Part shown: positions 16,880 to 25,875 of the stretch, in pieces
Layout: the number at the start of each line of letters is the position of its first letter
How positions within the stretch are numbered: the stretch's first letter is position 1
Assembly (NCBI GenBank): GCA_963710715.1
Contig: CAVQBL010000014.1
Span: forward strand, 248,001-312,000
From: CAVQBL01 sp963710715
GTDB lineage: Bacteria; Pseudomonadota; Gammaproteobacteria; DSM-16500
Length of the DNA: 64,000 nucleotides
Direction: 5' to 3'
Program-made: the position numbers and the translations under genes
Notes under the pieces: model-generated
The model's input: only the letters and a program-made list of their open reading frames with translations
Told to the model about the DNA's origin: nothing
Databases searched by the model: none

Positions 16880-17909
16880 GTGCTTTCCTGGCAAGATTCA
16901 TAAAAATTTCGTGTTTTTCACGCCACAGTTGTGATGCTTTTAATGTATCAAATGTGGCAAAGAACTTTCCCTCAAGCAGCTTAAATTTATTTTCTGCAAC
17001 AAAATAATTTTTTGGCAAGTGATCAAGCATTTTAACTGCTGCCGTACGATTATTACAAATTAAAATCATGTCACACCCTGCTTCGAGCGCTGCTTTAGCG
17101 CGTTGCACGTAATCGATTACAACCTCTGCACCTGCCATATTCAAGTCATCGCTCAATATCACACCTGTGAAACCGAGTTGTTGACGCAATATTTTTTGCA
17201 ACCAGCGTTTTGAAAAACCAACCGGTTTATCATCCACAGCAGAAAAAACAATATGCGCTGGCATAATGGCGGGTAGTCCAGATTGAATAAGTTGCGTAAA
17301 TGGAATTAAGTCATCTTCAGCAATGCTTTCAAAACTACGTGTATCTGTAGGCAATGCTAAATGTGAATCCACATTGACTGAACCATGACCAGGAAAATGC
17401 TTAGCAACAGCTGCCATTCCTCCTGCTCGCATACCTTGAGTAATAGCATTTGCTAATTCAGTGACAATACCGGGTTGACGATGAAATGCTCGATCACCCA
17501 CGACGGCATTGAGACCCTTATTTAAATCCAATACCGGCGCAAGACTTAAATTGACACCAATGCTTTGTAATTCCATTGCCATCAACCATCCACACACTTC
17601 AGCAAATTGGATAGCATCGTGAGGAGCAATTTCATAAAGCTTTCCTAAAGGTCCCATGCTAGGTAATCGAGTAAATCCTTCGCGAAACCGCTGCACTCTT
17701 CCACCTTCATGATCAACTGTGATTAACAGCGGGTCTTTACGCACACGACGGATAGCACGACAAAGCTCAATCATTTGCTGAGGTGACACATAATTACGCG
17801 TAAATAAAATGACACCACCTACTAAAGGATGTTGCAAAAGCTCAATTTCTTCTGTGCTCAATGCAGGCCCGATTAAATCGAGTATGACCGGTCCAATGTG
17901 TTGAGGCAT
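16863..17909 (-). CDS. nagZ: Beta-N-acetylhexosaminidase NagZ
   Basis: A 348-residue family-3 glycosidase, close to the 341 residues of E. coli NagZ. It removes GlcNAc from 1,6-anhydro-muropeptides in cytoplasmic cell-wall recycling. Signature motifs are KHFPGHGSVNVDSH (about 165-180), with the His of the catalytic dyad, and LSDDLNMAG (about 245), with the Asp nucleophile. There is no signal peptide, as expected. AGGA precedes ATG 17909. It overlaps hpt at its 3' end and follows the DUF1820 gene by 11 bp, giving a DUF1820-nagZ-hpt operon. Confidence 0.93.
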   Translation of the reverse strand: MPQHIGPVILDLIGPALSTEEIELLQHPLVGGVILFTRNYVSPQQMIELCRAIRRVRKDPLLITVDHEGGRVQRFREGFTRLPSMGPLGKLYEIAPHDAIQFAEVCGWLMAMELQSIGVNLSLAPVLDLNKGLNAVVGDRAFHRQPGIVTELANAITQGMRAGGMAAVAKHFPGHGSVNVDSHLALPTDTRSFESIAEDDLIPFTQLIQSGLPAIMPAHIVFSAVDDKPVGFSKRWLQKILRQQLGFTGVILSDDLNMAGAEVVIDYVQRAKAALEAGCDMILICNNRTAAVKMLDHLPKNYFVAENKFKLLEGKFFATFDTLKASQLWREKHEIFMNLARKAHANHK

Positions 17910-17920
17910 TGTTTAATCCT

Positions 17921-18265
17921 TTAAATTAAATTATCAGGTGCCTTGGTGTAAATTGGTGTGGCTGCGGGAAAATGGCTAATATTGCCTTCCTTAGCTATAT
18001 TAGTAATCTTGGATATCCCTTCTTTTTCCACTGCATCAATACGAATAATAGAATGCATAGGAACATAGGTGTGTTTCACACCTTGGAATTCATTTCTCAA
18101 TCGCTCTTGGGCTGGATCAACCACAACAGATGAAGTCTCATCGAACACAAGATCTTCAATCACAACAAAACCAAACAAATCACGCTGTGTAATATTGCGC
18201 GCATAAACCTCGTAGATTTTTTCTTGGCTAATAAACATGACACGATAAAGGGTTTTATGTTTCAT
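17921..18265 (-). CDS. DUF1820 family protein
   Basis: A 114-residue soluble protein beginning MKHKTLYRVMFISQEKIYEV and containing YARNI and a GFVVIEDLVF strand. These match the gammaproteobacterial DUF1820 family, whose function is unknown. The start is supported by AGGA eight bases upstream. It is the first gene of the minus-strand set with nagZ and hpt, and is divergent from prmB across a 96 bp gap that must hold both promoters. Confidence 0.8.
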   Translation of the reverse strand: MKHKTLYRVMFISQEKIYEVYARNITQRDLFGFVVIEDLVFDETSSVVVDPAQERLRNEFQGVKHTYVPMHSIIRIDAVEKEGISKITNIAKEGNISHFPAATPIYTKAPDNLI

Positions 18266-18361
18266 AATTATCCTAGCTGTAGATCTAATTTTAAACTACA
18301 GTCATTATACACTTTCGTAACTACTAAGAGTAGAATAAATATTAATAATCAAGGAACCCAC

Positions 18362-19258
18362 ATGAGCGAAACCAAAGAACTCTATACCATCCGCGACATG
18401 CTTCGCTGGGCAGTTAGCCGCTTCAACGAAGCGGGTCTTTTCTATGGACATGGCACAGACAATGCATGGGATGAGGCGGTTGCTCTGATCTTACACGCGC
18501 TATATTTACCACAGGATGTTGATCCGTCGGTGATTGATGCACGTGTCACTTCTAAAGAGCGAGAAACACTCACTCAGCTCATCCAACGGCGCATCACTGA
18601 ACGCATTCCAGTACCTTACTTAACTCATGAAGCAAACTTTGCCGGGCTATCTTTTTTTGTAGATGAACGCGTGCTAATCCCCCGCTCTCCTCTAGCAGAA
18701 CTGATTGAAAATCAGTTTGAACCCTGGATTGAACCTCACTTTGTTCATAATATATTAGACTTATGTACGGGTAGCGGCTGTATTGCTATTGCTTGTGCTC
18801 ATTTTTTCCCTGATGTAAAAATTGACGCCTGTGACATTTCGCCTGATGCACTGGCTGTTTCTAAAATCAATGTCTTACGTCATAATGTTCAAAATCAAGT
18901 TCAACTTTATGAATCCAATTTATTTAATTCTTTACCCAAGAAAAAATACGATATCATTGTCAGTAATCCTCCTTATGTTGATGCAAAAGAAATGGCTGCA
19001 CTTCCCAAAGAATTCCGTTATGAACCTGAATTAGCTTTAGCGGCAGGTGCAGAAGGATTAGATATTGCGCTACGTATTTTGAAAGAAGCACCTCGCTATT
19101 TAAGTCCTGATGGCATTTTAATTGTTGAAGTGGGCAATAGTGAGTATGTTTTAGCTGAAAAATATCCGGAAATTCCATTTACTTGGTTGGAATTCCAACG
19201 CGGTGGTGGCGGAGTATTTCTGCTCACTGGAGAACAATTACGAAATATTAAAATGTAG
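18362..19258 (+). CDS. prmB: Ribosomal protein L3 glutamine N5-methyltransferase
   Basis: A 298-residue SAM-dependent methyltransferase that modifies a glutamine of ribosomal protein L3. Motifs are the SAM-binding LDLCTGSGCIAIACA near residue 135 and the catalytic NPPYVD near 203. The N-terminal helical segment with RDMLRWAVSRF and an early AWDEA fits PrmB rather than PrmC. The frame is open upstream to 18224, but ATG 18362 with AAGGA just before it gives the family length. A palindromic repeat follows the stop. Confidence 0.88.
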   Translation: MSETKELYTIRDMLRWAVSRFNEAGLFYGHGTDNAWDEAVALILHALYLPQDVDPSVIDARVTSKERETLTQLIQRRITERIPVPYLTHEANFAGLSFFVDERVLIPRSPLAELIENQFEPWIEPHFVHNILDLCTGSGCIAIACAHFFPDVKIDACDISPDALAVSKINVLRHNVQNQVQLYESNLFNSLPKKKYDIIVSNPPYVDAKEMAALPKEFRYEPELALAAGAEGLDIALRILKEAPRYLSPDGILIVEVGNSEYVLAEKYPEIPFTWLEFQRGGGGVFLLTGEQLRNIKM

Positions 19259-19260
19259 GG

Positions 19261-19406
19261 CTTACAAAAAGAACTCGTCATTGCGAGCGAGCCTCACGCC
19301 TTAGCTTTATGTGAGGCGTGGCAATCCAGACGGCGCAACAACGTTCCCCTGGATCAACTTCGTCCCCCTGCTAGGAGTCCTCGCAATGACGAGTTCTTTT
19401 TATAAG
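19261..19406 (+). mobile_element. Short palindromic element, family 1b, best-preserved copy
   Basis: The ends AAAAGAACTCGTCATTGCGA (from 19267) and its exact complement (to 19400) form long terminal inverted repeats that continue imperfectly outward to CTTAC/TATAAG. The interior has a hairpin GCCTCACGCC...GGCGTG followed by GGCAATCCAG. The core CGTCATTGCGAG...GGCAATCCAG is shared with the 246 bp MITE. It fills the gap between prmB and pilT. Confidence 0.85.
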
Positions 19407-19433
19407 AATCATGAATTGTAAGGGATAAAAAAC

Positions 19434-20507
19434 ATGGAAATAGAACAATTATTAGAATTAAGCGTTGAAAAGCACGCTTCCGATTTACATCTCATACCAG
19501 GATTAGCGCCGCTCATGCGCATCGATGGCGTACTCACTCCCATAAAAGATACTCATGCTCTTTCCGCTGAAGAAACAGAACGACTCATTTATAGTATCAT
19601 GCCAGAACAACAGCAACGTGCATTTGAAACCAATTTAGTCTGTGAAATGGCACTTGCTCTTCCTAAAATTGGAAATTTTCGCGTCAGCGTGTTACATCAA
19701 CTGCATGGTATCGCAGCGGTTTTTCGCGTTGTCCCAGAAAAAGTTCCCACTTGCGAAGAATTAGATTTACCACCGGTTTTAAAATCTTTATTGTCACTCT
19801 CTCACGGATTAATTCTCGTCACTGGAGCAACCGGTTCCGGGAAAAGTACCACACTGGCAGCAATGATTGAGCATATCAACGTATCCCGCGTTTGCCATAT
19901 TATTACCATTGAAGACCCGATTGAATATACGTTCCAAGGCAAAAAAAGTATATTCAACCAACTGCAAGTCGGACGTGACACTCCCGATTTTGCAACTGCA
20001 TTACGTTCTTCTTTAAGACAAGACTCCAATGTTATTATGTTAGGTGAATTACGTGATTTAGAAACGATGCGTTTAGCGCTCACTGCAGCTGAGACCGGTC
20101 AATTAGTGTTAGCAACATTACATGCTACTTCAGCGCCTATTGCTATCAATCGCTTTGCAGATGTTTTTCCCTCAGAAGAAAAAAATCGCGTTAGAAATTT
20201 GTTATCTGAAACATTACAAGCCGTCCTTTGCCAAACGCTGGTGAAAAAACTCAATGGAGGAAGAACAGCGGCTTTCGAAGTGATGTTAGCAACACCGCCT
20301 ATTCGCCATTTTATCCGTCAAGATATGACCGCGCACATGCAATCTGCTATGCAAACGAGCGGCAGCGTAGGAATGTTTACTTTAGAACAAAATCTGCATG
20401 ATTTAGTTGCGAGACATATCGTTAGCCCAACCATCGCGGAACATACTATTTTAACTCGTGAAGCGTTTAAAGCAGCAGTTAAAGAAACGAATGATAAAAA
20501 TAAGTAA
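19434..20507 (+). CDS. pilT: Type IV pilus twitching-motility ATPase, PilT family
   Basis: A 357-residue secretion/retraction ATPase. It begins with the PilT-type N-terminal domain (KHASDLHLIPGLAPLMRIDG). Walker A is TGATGSGKSTT (about 130-140), the Asp box follows in IITIEDPIEYTF, Walker B is VIMLGELRD (about 200) and the His box is LATLHATSA. The family powers retraction of type IV pili. No pilus gene adjoins it. PilT and PilU are not easy to separate by eye; the length favours PilT. Confidence 0.88.
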   Translation: MEIEQLLELSVEKHASDLHLIPGLAPLMRIDGVLTPIKDTHALSAEETERLIYSIMPEQQQRAFETNLVCEMALALPKIGNFRVSVLHQLHGIAAVFRVVPEKVPTCEELDLPPVLKSLLSLSHGLILVTGATGSGKSTTLAAMIEHINVSRVCHIITIEDPIEYTFQGKKSIFNQLQVGRDTPDFATALRSSLRQDSNVIMLGELRDLETMRLALTAAETGQLVLATLHATSAPIAINRFADVFPSEEKNRVRNLLSETLQAVLCQTLVKKLNGGRTAAFEVMLATPPIRHFIRQDMTAHMQSAMQTSGSVGMFTLEQNLHDLVARHIVSPTIAEHTILTREAFKAAVKETNDKNK

Positions 20508-20517
20508 TTGTTATTGT

Positions 20518-21699
20518 TTATGACAATACAGGTTTATACTTCCCAGCCCATAAATTTTCTAAAAATTCTTTCCATGGTAACACTTCAATAGTCGTATTCC
20601 CAACCGTAGCAATTATTCTCTTGCGTGGAGCTTGACATACAACTAATGCATGATGTGGTTGATAATCTTCACAAAACGCAACTAATCCTTTTAAATCACT
20701 GAGATCAATATTTGCTGATATTTTTGCTTCAATTGCAATGTTGCCTTGGCTTAGCACAAAATCAACCTCTAAACCCGATTTGCTACGCCAATAGTTTACT
20801 GGCACATCTAATTCGTGCAATCCTAAATAAGCAATTAATTCCATCAAGATATAATTTTCAAACGCATCTCCTGCATCATCACCTTTTAAAACAGACACAT
20901 GCCTGCGTCGCAAATAATTAGCAACGCCTACATCAAATAAATAAAATTTAGGCGTGGATTGAATGACGTCACGCTTTGTTTTTTGATGAAAAGGATAAAT
21001 GTAGTAACCAATTAATGTATCGACCAATATCTGGTAGTATTCTTTAATTGTTTTGGCGTTCATTCCTATATCACGTGCAATATTAGCAAAATTTAACATT
21101 TGTCCGTTTGTAAAACCCACAAGATCCATGAAACGAGCAAACCCAGGCAAATTTCTTACAAGCCCCTCAGCTTGAACTTCTTCAATTAAATAGTCGCCAA
21201 CATAAGCACGCAACATACGTTCGGGTTGATCCGATAGATAATTCGCAGGCAACAAACCACGTTGAAACGCACGCAATAAATCAAAATCAGGAATCTCGGG
21301 ATATACCAAAGGATAAAATTGAAATCGCCATGCTCTGCCACCCAACAAATTGGCTGCGCCTCGTTTTAACTTACGCGCACTTGAACCGCATAAAATAAAG
21401 CTTATTTTTTTATTTTCAATTAACCAATGCACTTCATTTAATAATGCAGGTACCTTTTGCACTTCATCAATAATAACAGGATATTGCAATTGATCCGGTG
21501 CAAGTGCAATTAACTCTTCACGCAGTAAATGTGGAGCAGCCAATAAACGCGCTAACTCATCTGTTTTTAACAAATCATATTTAATTGAATTCGGAAAATG
21601 TTGTGCTAAATAAGTTGATTTACCTGTTTTGCGAGCACCCCACAAAAATGCTGATTGGTGAGGAGGTAAGTCCATTTTCAATACTCGGTTCAGGGCCAT
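20518..21699 (-). CDS. AAA ATPase with DUF4143 C-terminal domain
   Basis: A 393-residue protein of the AAA_14/DUF4143 type. The N-terminal ATPase has Walker A LWGARKTGKST (about 20-30) and Walker B PVIIDEVQKVP (about 75-85), with LCGSSARKLK as a sensor-like motif. A winged-helix stretch follows near 215-250. The C-terminal domain has GLEVDFVL and IAIEAKIS near 325-345, resembling a PD-(D/E)xK nuclease fold. Such genes are widespread accessory genes of unsettled function. It is convergent with pilT with a 10 bp gap, and an inverted repeat lies 29 bp upstream of its start. Confidence 0.85.
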   Translation of the reverse strand: MALNRVLKMDLPPHQSAFLWGARKTGKSTYLAQHFPNSIKYDLLKTDELARLLAAPHLLREELIALAPDQLQYPVIIDEVQKVPALLNEVHWLIENKKISFILCGSSARKLKRGAANLLGGRAWRFQFYPLVYPEIPDFDLLRAFQRGLLPANYLSDQPERMLRAYVGDYLIEEVQAEGLVRNLPGFARFMDLVGFTNGQMLNFANIARDIGMNAKTIKEYYQILVDTLIGYYIYPFHQKTKRDVIQSTPKFYLFDVGVANYLRRRHVSVLKGDDAGDAFENYILMELIAYLGLHELDVPVNYWRSKSGLEVDFVLSQGNIAIEAKISANIDLSDLKGLVAFCEDYQPHHALVVCQAPRKRIIATVGNTTIEVLPWKEFLENLWAGKYKPVLS

Positions 21700-21727
21700 A
21701 TAATTAAATCCACTAGTAACTAATATG

Positions 21728-21771
21728 TAGTATACTACCTTTAAGTGACACTTAAAAGCAGTATGCTACTA
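21728..21771. promoter_or_regulatory. Inverted repeat upstream of the DUF4143 gene
   Basis: CCTTTAAGTG and CACTTAAAAG form a near-perfect inverted repeat around a single central base. It continues outward imperfectly with TAGTATACTA and GTATGCTACTA. The site lies between the divergent-facing ends of the DUF4143 gene start and the bolA stop, so it could be an operator for the former or a terminator-like hairpin for the latter. No T-run follows. Confidence 0.4.
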
Positions 21772-21884
21772 ATAAAGATCATGACCCTTGAATTGTATCC
21801 AGAGAATTATTGATGCGAATAGTTGCAATGTTAACCAAATGGGCCTTTTGTAGTATATTGAAATGGACAATCAAATCTAAATGT

Positions 21885-22136
21885 CTACAAGAAAATCTTA
21901 ATGCTCAACGCATGCACCTTCTCAGGAATCAAATCACTCAGCACGCGATATACTTCACGATGCGCATCAACACGCGATAAATTTTTAAAACACTCAGCAG
22001 AGATAGTAACAGCATAATGCCCTGCTCCATTCTGACTACCCGCATGACCTTTATGTTTGTGACTTTCATCAATCACTTCGAGTTTTTCAGGTGAAAACGC
22101 AGCTTGTAAACGCTTACGAATAATCAGCAAGCTCAT
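21885..22136 (-). CDS. bolA: BolA family protein
   Basis: An 83-residue BolA-fold protein, the family that partners with monothiol glutaredoxins in iron-sulfur and stress functions. The signature includes DESHKHKGHAG, the strand HYAVTIS and the helix/strand pair RVLSDLIPEKVHALSIKIF with the conserved His. It is shorter than E. coli BolA (105). The start overlaps the stop of yciB by four bases, so it is the last gene of the efflux-yciB-bolA operon. Confidence 0.88.
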   Translation of the reverse strand: MSLLIIRKRLQAAFSPEKLEVIDESHKHKGHAGSQNGAGHYAVTISAECFKNLSRVDAHREVYRVLSDLIPEKVHALSIKIFL

Positions 22137-22681
22137 TTGGTTTCTACCAAATACCTTGCAAGAAAAATGGCTTGTCCAAAACTAAATGCCAGCAATAAAA
22201 CAGTAATACCATAAAATTTAAAGTTCACCCAGGCGTCCGTACTAAATGTATATCCAACGTAAATATTCACTGCACCTAAAGAAAGAAAAAAAACCGCCCA
22301 AGCAAAATTTAATTTTTTCCATACTCCACTGGGCACCGTTGCTTTTGCATTCACCATGCTTTCCAACATACGTTGTACCAACGTTTTTTTACCAAAAAAT
22401 TGGCTAAACAAAAGTGCTAGAGAAAAAATCCAAAATATAATTGTTGGTTTCCATTTCACGAAAATTGGATTATGAAAATAAAGTGTCATACCACCAAATA
22501 GAATAAAAACACCCAAGGTAATTACTTGTTTTTTATCAAAACGACGTAACCACACTGCGCTAATTAAAACTTGCAAAGCAGTAACAACAATACCAACCAG
22601 CGTAGCTGCATAAATTCCATAAAATTTAAACGCCATAAAAAATAATAAAACTGGAACAAAATCGTAAAGTAAACTTAGCAT
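22133..22681 (-). CDS. yciB: Inner-membrane septation protein YciB (IspZ/intracellular septation A)
   Basis: A 182-residue integral membrane protein with about five hydrophobic segments, typical of YciB (about 179). Family marks are LLYDFVPVLLFFMAFK at the N-terminus, the KWKPTIIFW segment near residue 77, and WKKLNFAWAVFF near 122. YciB takes part in envelope biogenesis and division. It overlaps bolA by four bases and the RND transporter gene by seven, so all are co-translated. Confidence 0.9.
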   Translation of the reverse strand: MLSLLYDFVPVLLFFMAFKFYGIYAATLVGIVVTALQVLISAVWLRRFDKKQVITLGVFILFGGMTLYFHNPIFVKWKPTIIFWIFSLALLFSQFFGKKTLVQRMLESMVNAKATVPSGVWKKLNFAWAVFFLSLGAVNIYVGYTFSTDAWVNFKFYGITVLLLAFSFGQAIFLARYLVETK

Positions 22682-25600
22682 GTTTCGGTAGCCTCTTGAT
22701 TTAAAGGTGGCAATAACACTTCCACTTTACGGAATCTTGCTAATAATGTATAGGCAACTGGAACCACAATTAATGAAAAAAATGTTCCCAAAAATAATCC
22801 ACCGACAATGACCCAGCCAATCGGATGACGATTTTCAGCACCGGACCCTGTCGCCAACGCCAGAGGTATCGCGCCTAAAATCATAGCAGCTGTAGTCATC
22901 AAAATCGGCCGCAAGCGTAATTTAGCAGCTTCAACCACTGCTTCTTGAATACTTTTTCCGAGCTGGCGCTGATGATTTGCAAATTCAACAATAAGAATAC
23001 CATGTTTAGCAATTAAGCCAATGAGCGTCACTAAGCCAATACTACTATAAATATTTAAACTATTATCACTTAACTTTAATGTCAGCAACGCACCAATCAT
23101 CGCAAACGGTACCGTGAGCAAAATAACCAACGGATCAATAAAGCTTTCGAATTGTGCGACTAAAACTAAATAAATAAAAACCAATGCTAACAAAAAGGTA
23201 AACGCCATCTTTCCACTGGATTCTAAATATTCACGTGCTTCGCCATAAAATTCAAATTTCATATTATCCGGCAGTAACTCGCGCGCAATTTTTTGCACTT
23301 CCTCAATAGCAGCTCCCATCGTAACGCCAGGCGCCATATTTGCAAATAAAGTATCTGAGCGTAATCGATCAAAGTGCGGTAACACTTCTGGACTCGAGGT
23401 CTCACGAATACTGGTTAATCCTGACAATGGAACCATTTTGTTATCATCATTACGCACATACAGTTGCGAAATAATATTGGGATTGGCTAACGCCGCTTCA
23501 TTCATTTGCACAAAGATGTCATATTGTTTGCCACCGTATTCAAAATAACCCACGCTAGGTCCTGCTAACAAAACAGAAATCGTCTTGGTGATATTCTGCA
23601 TGGGCACACGCATATCGGCTGCTTTTTCACGATTGATATTGACTTCAAATTCTTCACCATCCCACTTTAATTTGTGATCCACATAACTAAACATTGGATT
23701 TTTTTGCACGACATCGACAACATGTCGCATCACTTCATGTAAATTTCTGTAATCACCCGCAGATAACACTTTCAGTGACAAACTTTGGCCATGATTATCT
23801 GAAGCCCAAGTCAACGGCGGAGGTGGAGTAAATGCACTTGCGCGCACGCCAGGGAGATCTTTCAATTGTGCGCTGAGTTCTTCAGCAATATCACTTGAGC
23901 TACGCGCGTTTTTAACATGCGGATCTAAGGTCATTGATATATAAGAAACCGTGCGTGACCAATCACCCGCTACAACAAAATAATACTTCAGCTCAGGAAT
24001 TTTTTTAACTAATGCTTCGACTTGTTGTGTGTAACGATCTGTGTAAGCATAACTCGCATCTCGAGGTGCTTGTACGAAAACATTAACTTCATTCATATCT
24101 TCCGCTGGCACCAATTCAGAAGGTAAGGTTTTATAAATTCCATATCCTGCTAAACCCACGATTGCCAACAAAATTAAAATTAATTTACGTTTTTTGAGTA
24201 TCATCAATAATAATTGTTGATATTGATCTTGTAATAATACAAAGCGTTTTGTTAACCAATTTGCATAGCGATTATTGATTGAATGTTTGGTCAGTAAACG
24301 TGAGCACATCATAGGTGATAGAGTTAATGCGACAAAACCAGAAATAATCACTGTTCCTGCCAGAGTCAGTGCAAATTCACGAAATACAGATCCTAATAAA
24401 CCGGAAGTAAAAGCGATAGGTGTATAAACAGCTGCTAAAGTAATAGTCATTGCAATAATAGGAAATACAATTTCGCGTCCACCTTTTAATGCCGCTGCAA
24501 AAGGTGGCATACCAGACTCAATATAACGTGAAATATTTTCTAACATGACAATAGCGTCATCCACCACTAAGCCAATGCCCAGCACTAAAGCCATCAATGT
24601 AATCGTATTAATGCTAAAACCAAATGCATAAAGCAGTGAAAACGTACCGATTAAACAAATTGGAATCGTCACAATAGGAATAAGTGCTGCACGCCAACTC
24701 GCTAAAAACAACAAAATAACCATTAATACTAGCACGACTGCTTCCACTAATGATTCATATACATTATGGAGTGAAGCGCTAATAAAATCTGCCTGATTAA
24801 AAACAATTTTAGCCTCCATGCCGGTAGGTAATGTATTTTTAATTTCTTTTAACTCTTTTGATACACGGTGTGAAACATCTAAAGGATTAGCCGTTGATTG
24901 CGGAATAATTCCTAAAGCAATCGCAGGATCACCATTAACGCGAAAAGCAGAATTTTTGTTGGCTGCTTCGACTACTGCTTCACCTACGTCTTTTAAGCGC
25001 ACAATTTGTTTTTGATTATTGCGGATAATCAAATCATTAAATTGTTTTGCAGATGTTAAGGTTTGATTAGTCACCACACTGTAATAACGCTGTGATCCAC
25101 GTATTGATCCACTGGGAACAGAAACGTTTTGCTGTGTTAATACCGTATAAATATCATCAACACTCACATTCAGCGCTGCCATTTTTGCGGGATCTAACCA
25201 AATTCGCATGGCAGAAATGCGCTGACCATACGTTGAAACGCTCGCAACACCATCCATAGATTGTAAACGTGGTTTAATAAATTGTTCGATGTAATCACCT
25301 ACATCTTTTGCAGAACGACGTTTGTCAAAAAATGCAATATATAAAATCGCTTCTGCTCCTGAATTTGCTTTTGAAACAATTGGCGGTTTTGCACCCTCGG
25401 GTAACATGTCACTAAATCGTTCCATTGCAGTGCGTACATCTTCTGCAGCGGTACTCATGTTGTAACCCAGTTTAAAATTGAGAGTAATGCTGCTGCTCCC
25501 TTGACGACTCGATGATTGAATTGTTTCTACGCCATTCACACCTGCCAATACTCCCTCGATAGGTGTTGTAATTTGGCTTTCAACTAAATTTGCACTTGCA

Positions 25601-25758
25601 CCTCTATACTCGGTATCAATCGAGATGGTCGGTGGATTGATGTTGGGAACCCAACGTAAAGCAAGATTGGTATAACTAATAATACCAATAATAGAAATGA
25701 CCAAGCTCATGACAATGGTAAATGCCGGTCTACGAATGCAAAATTGAGGTATGTTCAT
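22675..25758 (-). CDS. RND efflux transporter permease (AcrB/MexB-like)
   Basis: A 1027-residue inner-membrane proton-driven exporter of the HAE1 type. It starts NIPQFCIRRPAFTIVMSLVI and shows the duplicated layout: a membrane segment, a large periplasmic loop, six membrane helices near 335-540, a second loop and six more helices near 840-1010. The proton-relay Asp pair is in GLVVDDAIVMLENI (about 405). The adaptor gene lies 117 bp upstream and yciB overlaps downstream. No outer-membrane TolC-like gene adjoins. The substrates cannot be read from sequence. Confidence 0.93.
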   Translation of the reverse strand: MNIPQFCIRRPAFTIVMSLVISIIGIISYTNLALRWVPNINPPTISIDTEYRGASANLVESQITTPIEGVLAGVNGVETIQSSSRQGSSSITLNFKLGYNMSTAAEDVRTAMERFSDMLPEGAKPPIVSKANSGAEAILYIAFFDKRRSAKDVGDYIEQFIKPRLQSMDGVASVSTYGQRISAMRIWLDPAKMAALNVSVDDIYTVLTQQNVSVPSGSIRGSQRYYSVVTNQTLTSAKQFNDLIIRNNQKQIVRLKDVGEAVVEAANKNSAFRVNGDPAIALGIIPQSTANPLDVSHRVSKELKEIKNTLPTGMEAKIVFNQADFISASLHNVYESLVEAVVLVLMVILLFLASWRAALIPIVTIPICLIGTFSLLYAFGFSINTITLMALVLGIGLVVDDAIVMLENISRYIESGMPPFAAALKGGREIVFPIIAMTITLAAVYTPIAFTSGLLGSVFREFALTLAGTVIISGFVALTLSPMMCSRLLTKHSINNRYANWLTKRFVLLQDQYQQLLLMILKKRKLILILLAIVGLAGYGIYKTLPSELVPAEDMNEVNVFVQAPRDASYAYTDRYTQQVEALVKKIPELKYYFVVAGDWSRTVSYISMTLDPHVKNARSSSDIAEELSAQLKDLPGVRASAFTPPPPLTWASDNHGQSLSLKVLSAGDYRNLHEVMRHVVDVVQKNPMFSYVDHKLKWDGEEFEVNINREKAADMRVPMQNITKTISVLLAGPSVGYFEYGGKQYDIFVQMNEAALANPNIISQLYVRNDDNKMVPLSGLTSIRETSSPEVLPHFDRLRSDTLFANMAPGVTMGAAIEEVQKIARELLPDNMKFEFYGEAREYLESSGKMAFTFLLALVFIYLVLVAQFESFIDPLVILLTVPFAMIGALLTLKLSDNSLNIYSSIGLVTLIGLIAKHGILIVEFANHQRQLGKSIQEAVVEAAKLRLRPILMTTAAMILGAIPLALATGSGAENRHPIGWVIVGGLFLGTFFSLIVVPVAYTLLARFRKVEVLLPPLNQEATETC

Positions 25759-25794
25759 AATATATTAAATCCCGTCGTGTAACTATTCACGATT

Positions 25795-25868
25795 CTTACA
25801 AAAGAACTCATCATTGCGAGCCTCACGCCTTAGCTTTATGTGAGGCGTGGCAATCTAGAATGGTGACG
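25795..25868 (+). repeat. Family 1b half element between the RND adaptor and permease genes
   Basis: TTACAAAAGAACTCATCATT is followed by the GCCTCACGCC/GGCGTGGCAATC hairpin and AGAATGGTGA. The left end matches the element at 19261; the right inverted end is missing. It lies inside the operon, in the 117 bp gap. Confidence 0.8.
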
Positions 25869-25875
25869 ATTGTAT

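Noticed and set aside
18224..18361. 46-codon N-terminal extension of prmB
   Set aside because: It overlaps the divergent DUF1820 start, has no family match and precedes a better ribosome-binding site at the 18362 ATG.
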